Assembly: GCA_027296055.1 (NCBI GenBank)
Contig: JAPUJT010000168.1
Coordinates: 1 to 64,000 of the forward strand
Length of the DNA stretch: 64,000 bases
DNA from: Planctomycetota bacterium
GTDB lineage: Bacteria > Planctomycetota > JAPUJT01
Direction: 5' to 3'
This document shows positions 52,093-61,760 of this stretch, piece after piece; the first letter of the stretch is position 1, and every line of letters begins with the position of its first letter. Under the pieces are notes generated by a model. It had not been told where the DNA came from, searched no databases, and was given only the letters and a program-made list of their open reading frames with translations. Position numbers and translations under genes: made by a program.

Positions 52093-53124
52093 CTAGCGCC
52101 GCTCCGCGGTGAACAGCCCGTTTGTCAGGGTCAGTGTGTCGTTGGGAACGGAGATGTTCTCCACGACCCCGGAGAATGTCCCAGCGCTGATCCCCCCTGA
52201 AGTCGTCGAGTACTGGTTATAACAGCCAGAGACGTCATAGAAACAGGGGCTTTCCCAGTACAGATTCCCTGAGGGGCTGAAGATGTCGACGAAAACGAAG
52301 TCGAAGCATGTATCGAAGCACCCCGGGCTCGCGTCGGGGCCGAAGACATAGATATCCATGTACCAACCAGGGGGGCTCGAGTCGTACATATCGACGACGG
52401 TGGCACCGAAGCCGGAGTCGTAGAAGTGGTCGGCCGTATCGAAGGTGATGAGGTTGCCGTCTATCTCGACCGAGGCGGCCCCCACGGGAACATAGATGTA
52501 GGTATACCCACCGGCCAGGGTGCAGTTCCTGTTCGGGCTGATGACTGTGACGTCAACGGGTCCCGCCGGAGGCGTCCGGGTGTCTGGTGGGGTGACAGCC
52601 TGGATCACCTCGTTGCTGAGCCAGACAGCCGGGACAGAGTTTCCCCCGAACTCGACCCTCAGGGACGGATCGTCCTCGAAGTTGACGCCGAAGATTATGA
52701 CGGGCTCTCCCCCCGGCGAGTCCCCCATGTCCGGGCTCACTTCCGTGACCGTGCAGTTGGCGAGGTACGTGAATCCACTCTCGAGCGTACACACCCGATT
52801 GGCGCTGACGACCCGGATGTCCACGGGACCCCCCGTGGGAAGCCTCGTATCCGGCGGCGTCGTGGTCAAGATCGCCGTCTCGCTGATCCACGATACCGGG
52901 ACGGCATTGGCTCCGATCACGACCGTCAGGGAGGGGGTGTTCTCGAACCCGCTCCCCCTGATCAAGAGGGCCGCGCCCCCCTCGGGGTCGCCCGTGGCCG
53001 GCTGCACCGTCGAGATGGTGCAGCTCACTCGGGGCCGATTCGAGCCGCTACTGTCCCTGCAGCTCGGGATGACCGTCGCCGCAGCCACGAGACACATGAG
53101 AAACACCGGACGGCCCATTCCCAT
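52093..53124 (-). CDS. IPT/TIG lipoprotein with C-terminal unknown domain
   Basis: The start at 53124 follows AAGGAGGGTGCC; earlier in-frame codons lack support. The product has 343 residues and a signal segment ending in VIPSC. Two or three IPT/TIG domains follow (VQPATGDPEGGAALLIRGSGF, VSPDMGDSPGGEPVIIFGVNF), each closed by a Cys-bearing turn (NRVCTLESGFTY, NRNCTLAGGYTY). The last ~130 residues are Tyr/Asp/Cys-rich (SPGCFDTCFDFVFVDIF, SPCFYDVSGCYNQY) and probably a disulfide-stabilised beta domain. It is related in style to the IPT lipoproteins at 1.4-9.3 kb but has no VWA domain. Confidence 0.78.
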   Translation of the reverse strand: MGMGRPVFLMCLVAAATVIPSCRDSSGSNRPRVSCTISTVQPATGDPEGGAALLIRGSGFENTPSLTVVIGANAVPVSWISETAILTTTPPDTRLPTGGPVDIRVVSANRVCTLESGFTYLANCTVTEVSPDMGDSPGGEPVIIFGVNFEDDPSLRVEFGGNSVPAVWLSNEVIQAVTPPDTRTPPAGPVDVTVISPNRNCTLAGGYTYIYVPVGAASVEIDGNLITFDTADHFYDSGFGATVVDMYDSSPPGWYMDIYVFGPDASPGCFDTCFDFVFVDIFSPSGNLYWESPCFYDVSGCYNQYSTTSGGISAGTFSGVVENISVPNDTLTLTNGLFTAERR

Positions 53125-53348
53125 GGCACCCTCCTTGATACATCGCCACGTCCTGAACAACAGCCGACGCCTTCCCCAAGCCGCTTCGAGGGCAGCCCAG
53201 GAGTCCATTCTAAGAGAACCTGGGCGCCAGACCAAGTCGAATGAGACTTTTGCGATTTTCGCGCCGCACCGGACGGCCTCGCCGGCCCCGGCATGATGGC
53301 ACCCCTGCCCATTGACAGTGGGCCCCCAGGATCTAGGATGGGGGCTCC

Positions 53349-55982
53349 ATGCGTTTCACCGTAACTTCCGCAGTATTGGCCGGGGTCCTCGCCGTCTTTG
53401 TGTTGGCTTGCGATGGCGGAGGGGGCAAGAGGCGAGCCGGTGCTTCCGGCCTTCCTTGCGGGATCGAGGTCTCGGGCAGCATCAGCGGATCGGGTCAGGT
53501 CACGCCCATCTTCACGTCCCGCAAGTCGGTCGCCTTCTACGACCTTGGGTCTCTCCCCCAGGAAGTCACCGCCGTCAACATCATCCTCAGCAGCACAAAC
53601 GGCGACGCCAACCTCCACCTGGCGGCTCCCGGGGTGACACGGGGAAGCACCAACCCGGCGGATTACATCATTTCATCCCAGGCGGCCTTTCCTATCAACG
53701 TGGACAGCCTCCGGATCTCCCTGATCGGGATCGAGGGGCCCGGATTCTCCATCCCATCCCCCACCCTGAAGGACTACATGGACGCGGGAGGGGGGGCCTC
53801 TTTCGCCATCTGGGGAGTTCTGCCCCAGACACGTTACGACTTGCAGATTACCTGCGAGAGTTTCCTGGCCATTCCCTGCGGGCGGGACGTGGCAGGGTCC
53901 GTACCGGGTTCGGGGACGGCGCCGCCCGATTTCGCCGCGGGAACAGAAGTCCAATTCTTCGAAATCAGGAGCCTCCCCATCGGGCCCGGATCCGTCTCGA
54001 TCCTGGCAACGTCCCTCACGGGGGACACCAACCTGTATGTGGGGAGGCCCGGCATGACATCTCCCAGCGGAGACCCCGCCGACTGGATCTTCTCCTCCAC
54101 GGCGCCGGAGAGCGCCTCCATCAACGATCTGGTCATCATCGACAACAGCGGGCTTCATGATGTCTTCGGCGCAACGAACCCCACGATCACGCTCACGGAC
54201 TACCGGTTCTCGGGCGGCACGCTCTGGTTTGCCACCGCTGGACTGGCCGGCTCGAACGAGTACACGTTGCGGGTTTCCTGCTCCATGGTGGACAGGCTCG
54301 GATGCGGCGACAACCTCAACGGCGTCGTGAACGGTTCCTCGCTGTCGCCTCCGGATCTCGCCAATCCCTTGGAGACGCGGTTTTATCGAATCGATCCGCT
54401 GCCGCCGACCGCCACCCGTGTCGAGATTACTTTGCAGAGCCTCTCCGGGGCCGATGCCGACTTCTACCTGGCCGCGCCGGGCGTACCACCGGGCAGCGAC
54501 GTCGGAACGGACTACGTCTTCTCCTCGGAAGTGCGATCCCCATCCAGCCGGGACCAGATCATCATTGACATGGCCGGAGTGCGGGACGGTCTGGGCGGGT
54601 CGACAACCGCGGTCACCCTGGATGACTATCTGCAGGCAGGGACCCCTCTGGGCCTGGCGGTGGCGGGATATGAACCGCTGACGAGCTTCACTATCTCCAC
54701 TTCTTGCGTGGCGCCCCCGCAGATCCTGCCGATGGCTTGTGGGGGGAGCGTATCAGGGGCGGTCGCCGGGAGCGGACAGGACCCTCCGGACCTGAGTGAT
54801 CTGGGGGAGAACGTATGGTACGAGCTGATGGGGATCCCGCCAGGCACCAGCCGGATCGAGATCTTTCTCGAGGTCTTGAACGGCGACGCGGATCTCCGTC
54901 TCGCGGCCCCCGGGGTGCCGCCCGGAAGCCAGAGTCTCGGCTCGTATCCCGTGGTGAGCGACTCCCCGTTTGGAGATGAATACGTGGTCATCTGCGCCAC
55001 CGGGACGGTCTCTACCCGGGGGTCACGGCCCGCGCCGACGCTGGCAGATTACGCCGGGGCGTCGGAAAACCTCTCTCTCGTCATCTCCGGGACCTCCGCC
55101 TTGACCTCCTTCAATCTCACCGTCCGCTGCTCGTCGGGCCCGTCCCAGATCCCGGCCAGCACACTCTCCTGCGGCGGTGCGGTGACCGATCAGGTCTCGG
55201 GCTCCATGCGCTTCCCCCCTGACTTTACGATCCCCGGAGAGGTCCGATTCTACGAGACGCCGGTCGCCCCGGGGAGCCAGTTCCTGTCCATCTCCCTCTC
55301 CTCTGCTCCTGGGGGGAACGCGGATATCTACCTGGCGGCTCCTGGAGTCGCCCCGGGAAGCACCTGCAACGCAGACTACCTGATCGGCTCGACGCAGTCC
55401 TTCAGCGATGACTTGATCACCATAGCCCCCTGCGGGATCAGCGCGGGCTTCTTCACCCTCTCCTCGCCCTCCATCGCCGACTACGAGGCGGCGGGATCCG
55501 TTTCCTTCGTCGTCGTCGGATTCGCCCCCCTCACGACATTCACCGTGGACGTCTCCTGCGGGGGCGGCCCGAATCCGGTGCGGCCCATCGACTGCGCGGG
55601 CACGGCCACCGACACGGTCCAGGGTGGGTTCTCCTTCGCGGACCCTACGGTGAGCCACATTTACGAGATCCCCTTGGCATCGGTGCAGGCGGCTTCGTCG
55701 ATCCGCATGGAGGCTGACGTGGGCTTTTCCGATGCTGACCTCTACCTGGCAGTCCCTGGCGTCGTCCCCGGTTCCGTCTGCGCTTCGGACTATCCCTTCT
55801 CCACTTTCTCCGTGAGCAATCCGGACTGGATCCAGATCGACACCAACGGTTTCTCGGCGGCCGACGGCACCTTCTTCCCCTTCGTCACCATCGCCGACTA
55901 CCAGGCGGCTTCCACGAATCTCTCTTTCGTGGTTCAGGGTTGGATTACCACCACATACACGCTCAGGATCATCTGCAACTGA
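53349..55982 (+). CDS. lipoprotein with six tandem PPC-like domains
   Basis: The product has 877 residues and a signal segment ending in FVLAC. Six repeats of about 130-150 residues follow, starting near 'PCGIEVSGSISGSG', 'PCGRDVAGSVPGSG', 'GCGDNLNGVVNGSS', 'ACGGSVSGAVAGSG', 'SCGGAVTDQVSGSM' and 'DCAGTATDTVQGGF'. Each has a 'FYEI..LP' strand and a 'GDADLYLAAPGV.PGS' core, and closes with 'F.L.V.C'. One Cys at each end suggests a disulfide per domain. The fold resembles bacterial pre-peptidase C-terminal (PPC) beta-sandwiches. No catalytic part is attached, so it is probably a surface-binding or structural protein. Confidence 0.75.
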   Translation: MRFTVTSAVLAGVLAVFVLACDGGGGKRRAGASGLPCGIEVSGSISGSGQVTPIFTSRKSVAFYDLGSLPQEVTAVNIILSSTNGDANLHLAAPGVTRGSTNPADYIISSQAAFPINVDSLRISLIGIEGPGFSIPSPTLKDYMDAGGGASFAIWGVLPQTRYDLQITCESFLAIPCGRDVAGSVPGSGTAPPDFAAGTEVQFFEIRSLPIGPGSVSILATSLTGDTNLYVGRPGMTSPSGDPADWIFSSTAPESASINDLVIIDNSGLHDVFGATNPTITLTDYRFSGGTLWFATAGLAGSNEYTLRVSCSMVDRLGCGDNLNGVVNGSSLSPPDLANPLETRFYRIDPLPPTATRVEITLQSLSGADADFYLAAPGVPPGSDVGTDYVFSSEVRSPSSRDQIIIDMAGVRDGLGGSTTAVTLDDYLQAGTPLGLAVAGYEPLTSFTISTSCVAPPQILPMACGGSVSGAVAGSGQDPPDLSDLGENVWYELMGIPPGTSRIEIFLEVLNGDADLRLAAPGVPPGSQSLGSYPVVSDSPFGDEYVVICATGTVSTRGSRPAPTLADYAGASENLSLVISGTSALTSFNLTVRCSSGPSQIPASTLSCGGAVTDQVSGSMRFPPDFTIPGEVRFYETPVAPGSQFLSISLSSAPGGNADIYLAAPGVAPGSTCNADYLIGSTQSFSDDLITIAPCGISAGFFTLSSPSIADYEAAGSVSFVVVGFAPLTTFTVDVSCGGGPNPVRPIDCAGTATDTVQGGFSFADPTVSHIYEIPLASVQAASSIRMEADVGFSDADLYLAVPGVVPGSVCASDYPFSTFSVSNPDWIQIDTNGFSAADGTFFPFVTIADYQAASTNLSFVVQGWITTTYTLRIICN

Positions 55983-56030
55983 ATCGATCAGGGCGGAGGG
56001 ATCGTACGGGGGGGGGCCGGCTCAGGCCTC

Positions 56031-56852
56031 TTATTCGACGATAACCAGCCTTCTCACGCCCGTGACGAATCCCCGGGGGGTGGGGGGGCCGATCGGGCCG
56101 GCGGGAAATTCGTCGGTGGAGACGCCCAAGGCCTGTCCGGTGATGATCGACTCCTGTCCATCATCGCCGATCACCCTGAGCAGGATCTTGGCTACCTCGA
56201 TCTTCCCTGTCGGCGATGGGCCGCCGGCCGGGTTGTGGGCGTTGGAGAACTCGATCTCACCCGGAGTGTCCTTGCGGACCGCGGTGGGCGCTCCCAGATC
56301 GACCCCCGCCCCCACGAATACGAGGTGGAGCTGCGCAGGGTCGTAGGTGACGCGGACCCGGTAGGACCCGAGGCCCAGGACCCCGGCATTCACGACCAGA
56401 GGAATGGCCACGGTGGAGCCCTTCTGAATGGGCACGGAAAGAGCGACCAGGTCGAAATCTCCTTCGGTAAGGGCTGGAGTGAAGTCGGAGCGGACCGGGA
56501 TGGAGGAGACGATGGCTCCGTTGGAGATACCGATGAGACCGCTCCCCGGGCCTGCAGGGGTGACGAGCCCTTCCGCCGAGACTGTCGCGACCGCAGGATC
56601 CGTGGAGAGGTAGCGGGTGCCCTCGGATGACGAGGTCAGGTCCCGCGTCTTCCCGGTGCTCGTTATCCCCGTAACCTGGAGCTGGAAGGGGGAGGTCCTG
56701 TCTCGAAGGAGGACCACGGTCGGCGAGACGCGCAATTCTTGAAGGACGCCCGGGCCCTTGCTTCCGGAACTGTCGCAGGAAAGGGCCAAGCTCAGGAGGA
56801 CCATGAGCGCTGCCCGGCGGATAGCAAACATTTTCGCTGCCCGGATACTCAT
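56031..56852 (-). CDS. lipoprotein with Big2 and cohesin-like domains
   Basis: The product has 273 residues. The signal segment ends in the lipobox LALSC. Residues about 36-120 form a bacterial Ig-like (Big2) domain (LRVSPTVVLLRDRTSPFQL, STDPAVATVSAEGLVTPAGPG). Residues about 130-270 look like a cohesin: VAIPLVVNAGVLGLGSYRVRVTYDPAQLHLVFV, GEIEFSNAHNPAG and TGKIEVAKILLRVIG. Cohesins bind dockerin modules. The gene immediately upstream in the same operon (7-bp gap) encodes a metallopeptidase with a C-terminal dockerin, so this lipoprotein is a likely surface anchor for it. Confidence 0.78.
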   Translation of the reverse strand: MSIRAAKMFAIRRAALMVLLSLALSCDSSGSKGPGVLQELRVSPTVVLLRDRTSPFQLQVTGITSTGKTRDLTSSSEGTRYLSTDPAVATVSAEGLVTPAGPGSGLIGISNGAIVSSIPVRSDFTPALTEGDFDLVALSVPIQKGSTVAIPLVVNAGVLGLGSYRVRVTYDPAQLHLVFVGAGVDLGAPTAVRKDTPGEIEFSNAHNPAGGPSPTGKIEVAKILLRVIGDDGQESIITGQALGVSTDEFPAGPIGPPTPRGFVTGVRRLVIVE

Positions 56853-56859
56853 GGTGCCC

Positions 56860-59640
56860 CTAAAAGTCGATCAACCCGGCTACCTTCGCCAGGATGGCCG
56901 CCCCATCCCTCTCGTCAAGAATCCCGTTCCGATCCACGTCTCCCGCCTCCCTGTCCCCTTGGGGGAGCGAACGGGCCCCCACGGCAAACTTCATGGCCAG
57001 GTGGGCGTCTGTGACATCCACCACGCTGTCGGCATTGATATCCCCAGGCATCCGCGATTGCGTGTACGAGATCCGCAGGATCGGCCTCTGGCGAGCGGCC
57101 GTCGGGTCCTCGTCGAATCGGTCGTAGCCGCTGTCCCACGAGAAGAGGTTGTTCACCCCGAAGGGCCCGTCTATGCGGAGCGAGATGGATCCGAAAACGA
57201 TTCGGTTGTGGAGGGCGGGAAGCTGCACCGAGGTGACGCTGAAGAGGTTTTTCCCTCCGGGGACGAGGTCGCTGTTTCTGAGCGGAGGATCCAGGGTGAA
57301 GAGCACCGGAGCATTCACGATGTCGTCGTATCCTCGGTTCTCCCAGTCCGTATCCAGATCCTCCGAGAGAAGCTTCAGGGACCAGTTGCCCCCGGTCGGC
57401 GCCTTGGCGCTGGCATCCTGACCCGTGAACTCTACCGTCACTCCGGTGAAGATGACGCCGGAGGTCCCCCCCGGAATCACAGGCACGCGGAAGAGGCCGG
57501 CGCCACGGTAATCGAGACCCGTGAGGTACCCGGCGTAGACGTCGTCGTCCCCGAAGAAGTTAGCATTCGGCGCGTCGTTGCGCACGAAACCGATGTCCGT
57601 CTCCTCCGGATAGATCACGATCTCCCCGGGCTGGCTCACGTCGATTTGCATGCTATGGGAAGCGGTCTTGCCCGAGTCATCCGTGACGGTCAGTCTGGCC
57701 GTGTAGCTTCCCACCCCGGCGAAGACATGGGAAACATTCGGGCCTCCGGACGGGATCACCGTGCCGTCTCCCAGGTCCCAGGAGTAGTTCTGGATGAACC
57801 CATCGTCCACGGCGATTCCACTGAAGAGCACCGGGAGGGGCGCCATGCCGACAGCTGGCTCGCCGGCGACGCGGACGAAAGGATCCGTGGATGGAGCCGG
57901 TCCGATACCCCGTTCGAACATGAGTTGCTCGATGATGAATTTATGGGCGCCGTTGAAAAGCTGGATGTCGGCCTGGACGATGCCCTCCCGGCCGTCGATG
58001 AAGAGCGGGTCCGGCGGGAGGAAGAAAAGGCCCTCGAAGGCGACGACATCCGCCACGCTCGCCCCGACAGCCTTCCGGATGTCCCAGAGGGTGCCCCCCC
58101 ACACCTCGCCACCGTAGTGCGGCTCGAAGCCGAAAGTGATCAGATAGTCCGGGTAGATCCGCGGCGGGATGAAGGTCTTGTTGTCGAGATCCCGGGCCAG
58201 CCCGCCCATGATGTCGACCGACTCCCCATTCACCGAGTCATCTCCGAAGGAGCAGGAGAAGTAGTCGGCTCCCCCCTCCTGCATCGCCCCCACCTCGCTG
58301 AAGCCATAGCCCATGGAAATCGCCACGTCGAACATGAAGTGGCCGTACTCGTGGTAAATAATGTCGTCCTGAGCCATGTTGGAGACAAAGAAACCGTCGC
58401 CATCCCCGAAGGCGATCATGGTCCCATCGTAGAAGGCATTCCCGAAGGCGGTTCCAAAGTGGACCATGGCGGGTAGCTCCCGGTCGGCCCCGCTGAAGCC
58501 GAGCGTGGACTTGACGTAGTCGTGAAACAGGTTGACGTGATAGAAGACGTTGATCTCGTCGAAATGCGTATCAGGGACCGGGTAGGACCAGAGGACATCG
58601 GGGGAGCCCGAGTAGGTCGCCTCCGCCACGTCCTCGTTGAGCACGTCCACGTACGGCCCCGAGAGGGCGGTGGTTACCATCGTCGCTCCGTCGTCCTCGT
58701 AGTCACCGAGGGCGTCGGTCACGACGGTATCGCCGTTCCGGGTGACGTAGGCATCGCGGAACGGGAGGGTGGAGAGGCCCGGGCTGCGGATCCGGTTTTG
58801 CGGCCAGACGTCTCCCGAGACGTTGCCGTGGATGATCCTGTCCTGCGCCTCCAGAATCGTCTTGTCCCGTGCATCGACGAAGACGCGCCAGCGCCCGTGC
58901 GGCCGCACCGTGTGGAAGTCCACCTGCCAGGCGAGATGAAAGGCCCCGTTCAGCGGGTAGATGATCAGCGTCTCCGAACGCGGCTCGGTCGGGATGGAAC
59001 CGTGCGCCACCTGATCAGACGCGAAGGCGCTGGCATCCTCTTTTCTCACCGTCGGCTCCGTGTCGAAGGTGTCGGGGATGCCCGAGAAGTATTTCCCCAT
59101 GGCGGAGACCACCTCACGAACGACGGCTCCACCTGGTCCGGGCCTTTGCCGGAGGGTCACGGTGTAGCCTCCCCGATGTACCTTGATATCGCCGTGGTAC
59201 TGCAACACTCTCACGTGCTCGAGAGATCTCCGAGGGGTGACCCGGGACACTCGAAGGGGAGAGGTTCGTGGGTCAGCGAAGGCATCGGCGGCAAGGGGGT
59301 CCAGGATGAACACTTCCGCCCGATGGGAGAGAAACCGACGCACCGCCTCGCTCGCCGCGCCCAGGAACGGACCGGAGAGCCGGCCGGAGATGGCCCCGGG
59401 CGCCCCCGTCTCGAGGTCCCATCGGATGGTCGCTCCCTCACCGGCAGTCGCCTGCAGTGCATCCCAGGCCTTTCGCTGGCCCTCGCTGGGTGATTTTCGA
59501 GGAGGGTTCCGAGGCATGTTTCCGGGGAATGGGGGAGGACGTCCCTGGGCTGCCGAGCCGCGAACGTCGTTCATCTGGATTGCCAGGCAGAGCGTGCCTG
59601 CAACAAGAAAGAGCCCGATCGCCCTCTTCCGGGATTTCAC
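56860..59640 (-). CDS. secreted M4/M36-like metallopeptidase with PKD and dockerin domains
   Basis: The GTG at 59640 with GAGGG upstream gives 926 residues and a signal peptide (AIGLFLVAGTLCLA). A propeptide with FTP/PepSY-like features (about 50-270) is followed by a catalytic domain. HEYGH at 430-434 and the downstream Glu in GAMQEGGADYF give the zinc site of thermolysin/fungalysin-type enzymes. A PKD domain follows (NYSWDLGDGTVIPSGGPNVSHVF) and then a beta-sandwich. The C-terminal type I dockerin has two Ca-binding repeats (GDINADSVVDVTDAHLAM and GDVDRNGILDERDGAAIL). It should be exported, self-processed and docked on a cohesin, probably the lipoprotein encoded next. Confidence 0.87.
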   Translation of the reverse strand: MKSRKRAIGLFLVAGTLCLAIQMNDVRGSAAQGRPPPFPGNMPRNPPRKSPSEGQRKAWDALQATAGEGATIRWDLETGAPGAISGRLSGPFLGAASEAVRRFLSHRAEVFILDPLAADAFADPRTSPLRVSRVTPRRSLEHVRVLQYHGDIKVHRGGYTVTLRQRPGPGGAVVREVVSAMGKYFSGIPDTFDTEPTVRKEDASAFASDQVAHGSIPTEPRSETLIIYPLNGAFHLAWQVDFHTVRPHGRWRVFVDARDKTILEAQDRIIHGNVSGDVWPQNRIRSPGLSTLPFRDAYVTRNGDTVVTDALGDYEDDGATMVTTALSGPYVDVLNEDVAEATYSGSPDVLWSYPVPDTHFDEINVFYHVNLFHDYVKSTLGFSGADRELPAMVHFGTAFGNAFYDGTMIAFGDGDGFFVSNMAQDDIIYHEYGHFMFDVAISMGYGFSEVGAMQEGGADYFSCSFGDDSVNGESVDIMGGLARDLDNKTFIPPRIYPDYLITFGFEPHYGGEVWGGTLWDIRKAVGASVADVVAFEGLFFLPPDPLFIDGREGIVQADIQLFNGAHKFIIEQLMFERGIGPAPSTDPFVRVAGEPAVGMAPLPVLFSGIAVDDGFIQNYSWDLGDGTVIPSGGPNVSHVFAGVGSYTARLTVTDDSGKTASHSMQIDVSQPGEIVIYPEETDIGFVRNDAPNANFFGDDDVYAGYLTGLDYRGAGLFRVPVIPGGTSGVIFTGVTVEFTGQDASAKAPTGGNWSLKLLSEDLDTDWENRGYDDIVNAPVLFTLDPPLRNSDLVPGGKNLFSVTSVQLPALHNRIVFGSISLRIDGPFGVNNLFSWDSGYDRFDEDPTAARQRPILRISYTQSRMPGDINADSVVDVTDAHLAMKFAVGARSLPQGDREAGDVDRNGILDERDGAAILAKVAGLIDF

Positions 59641-59837
59641 GCAACCGCCCTCTTGAAGAGCGTCGTAGAAAGGAGGTGTCCCAACGCCGGATGGTACCTT
59701 CTCTGGAGGATGGAAGTCAACGGAGGGAGGAGAATTGATTTGATGGGACACGAGTGGCATATTTGCGATGATCGCCTTGCTGGCAGGGTGGCCAGTCTCG
59801 CCGCGCGATTCGGAGACTCACCATTGGAGAAGGTTGG

Positions 59838-61017
59838 ATGAAGCTGATTATCTCGTTCTCCCTGGTCTTGATCCCGGTCATGCTCATTCCTTTCGCCGAG
59901 GGGGACGATGGGGATAAATCCAAAGAAACCATCACGCTGAAGCTGGCCCCCGAATCGTACCTCGCCAAACCCAAGGCGGGGGGGAAGGTGTCCGGTCGCC
60001 CCCGCTGGTCGCCCAAGAACGGAAAGATTCTCCTCGAGGAACAAGCGGAAGGCTATGGAGGTGTCCTGCCGTTCGGGCCTGCGGGAAGGATCACCAACCT
60101 GCAGGTGCGTAGATCCAAGGCCGGTGTGATCGACACGCTCCTCGTCGATCTCGACGGAAACGGGAAGTTCAAACGAAGAGAAGTCTTTTCCGGCCAACCC
60201 GGAAAGGACTCCCAGGGTCTCCTGGGTCTTTCCCTTGCAGTTACAGTTTCCGGATCTGAAGACCACCCTCGACTGCCCGATATGGATCATGTACCTACCA
60301 CCCGATGACGACGAACAGACTCCGGCGGTCCTGCGCTACTCTCACCGGGGCTTCATGCAGGGGGGCGGGAGAGTCCCGGGCCTGGGAAAGGTGGAGGTCA
60401 TTCTCGTGGACTTCAACCAGGATGGGCAGTTCACGCTCGACCGCGATCGCTGGGCCCTGGCCCCGGCGGGCGACCGGGAGACCCTCTACGACCCCAGGTC
60501 AGGTCGTGCCATGAGCCGACACAACTGGATCGAGGACAAGGCCTTCAAGGCCGTCTCGCTGACGGCGGACGGACGAGAGCTGAGAATCGCGCCCACCACG
60601 ACGGAGCATACCCGCGAGGAAGAGCAACGCCTGGACGATCCGTATCACGCGGACAAACAGGAGCCACACTCAGGACCATCGGTAAAGTTCCTGCACGATT
60701 TCGAAAAAGCGGAGAAGATGGCGAAGAAGAAGGGCAAGATCCTCCTCGTCGATTTCGAGACGACCTGGTGCGGGCCCTGCGCCATGATGGACAAGTACGT
60801 CTACTCGGCAGACAAGCTCGTCGCCGCGGCCAAGGACTACGTCTGCGTGAAAGTCGACGGGGACATACGAAAGGACCTGAAGAAACGCTTCGTTGTGACG
60901 AGGTATCCGACCCTGATTCTCCTTGACCCCCACGGCGAGGAGATCGGCAGGCGCGTGGGCTATCAGAGTGTCGCTGGGCTCTCGGAGTGGTTCGCCCGGA
61001 CAGGGAAGGCCGACTGA
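59838..61017 (+). pseudogene. secreted thioredoxin-like protein, frameshifted
   Basis: From ATG 59838 (after GGAG) the first frame gives a signal peptide (LIISFSLVLIPVMLIPFAEG) and a beta-rich domain with the Ca-binding-like DLDGNGKFKRREV. It runs out of sense after about 60210. A second frame, shifted by one base, continues with FPDLKTTLDCPIWIMY, VDFNQDGQFTLDRDRW and a thioredoxin domain (LLVDFETTWCGPCAMMDKYV, cis-Pro in RYPTLILLDPHG) to 61017. Together they form one ~390-residue protein. The break lies between about 60200 and 60240. No slippery heptamer is apparent, so an assembly or sequencing indel, or a recent mutation, is likelier than programmed frameshifting. Confidence 0.75.
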
Positions 61018-61158
61018 GCCTGAGCGCGCGCCCTCTCCTGTTCTTTGCTGACAGCATATAGATGAGGTTCATCCGCGATCGACCCTGACTCGCGGGAATT
61101 GTCGGATCTGCGGGATAGAATCAGTGGTGCTCCGCTAGAGAAGAAGGAGGCGGTCCTA

Positions 61159-61186
61159 TGGATCGGCTGAATTGGATCGGCTGAAT
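61159..61186 (+). repeat. 14-bp tandem duplication at a translation start
   Basis: TGGATCGGCTGAAT occurs twice in direct succession (61159-61172, 61173-61186). The first copy overlaps an ATG (61158) that is well placed behind AAGGAGG. Because 14 is not a multiple of three, that ATG now reads into a stop after eight codons. Confidence 0.9.
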
Positions 61187-61495
61187 CCGCAGACCGTGAT
61201 CTCGGAAGTGGAGCGCATCGTCAAGAGGGAATTGCCGGAGGGCTACAGGCTGGAAAAGGTAGACCTTGGCTATGGAATCCTCCCCCTCGCCCTCCCCTCC
61301 CTTGGTCCTACGTTTCAGGTTCAGATCCACGTATTGCAGGGCAGGTCCGTCGCCCATCCGGCGGGGTGGGGGGGCAAGGTGGCCCGCCGAATCCGGGAGA
61401 AGTGGTCCGCCGAAGACCTCGGCATTTCGGTGCTGGAGCGGCCGAAGGGGTGCCCCCCGTTCGGTTCCGGTAGACCGAGAGGACCGAGGCGCTAG
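61172..61495 (+). CDS. 107-residue protein of unknown function, start disturbed by a duplication
   Basis: The frame from TTG 61172 encodes MDRLNPQTVISEVERIVKRE..., with a helical N-terminus and a beta/Gly-Pro-rich middle (GYGILPLALPSLG, QVQIHVLQGRSVAHPAG). Without the 14-bp duplication, ATG 61158 would read straight into the same protein behind a strong AAGGAGG site. That supports the gene having been real. In the present sequence translation depends on a TTG about 21 bp from that site. The last ~15 residues are Arg/Gly/Pro-rich. No family is recognised. Confidence 0.55.
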   Translation: MDRLNPQTVISEVERIVKRELPEGYRLEKVDLGYGILPLALPSLGPTFQVQIHVLQGRSVAHPAGWGGKVARRIREKWSAEDLGISVLERPKGCPPFGSGRPRGPRR

Positions 61496-61760
61496 CCAGG
61501 ACTATTCCCTTCAGTCGGTTCGTTGATCGGAAGGGGCGCACTCATCAGGTGGCCGTACGATTCACCGAAGCGACGGCTCCCTGGGCTCTCGAACGAGAGT
61601 GGCATTCCAGGCAAAATATCACGCGCGGCAAGGACGGCAGCGCCACGCTCTCCTTTCCCGCACTGAGCCTCGAGTCATAGGCCGGCATCCCTGCCCGCCT
61701 TGTAACCGGAAACAGGGCCCGCTAGAATCTCTCCATCGTCGCCATCGAAGGAGTGTAGCC

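Noticed and set aside
59653-59841. 62-codon frame overlapping the start at 59838 by 4 bp
   Set aside because: Although the overlap looks like coupling, it has no ribosome-binding site, signal or motif and lies in a divergent promoter region.
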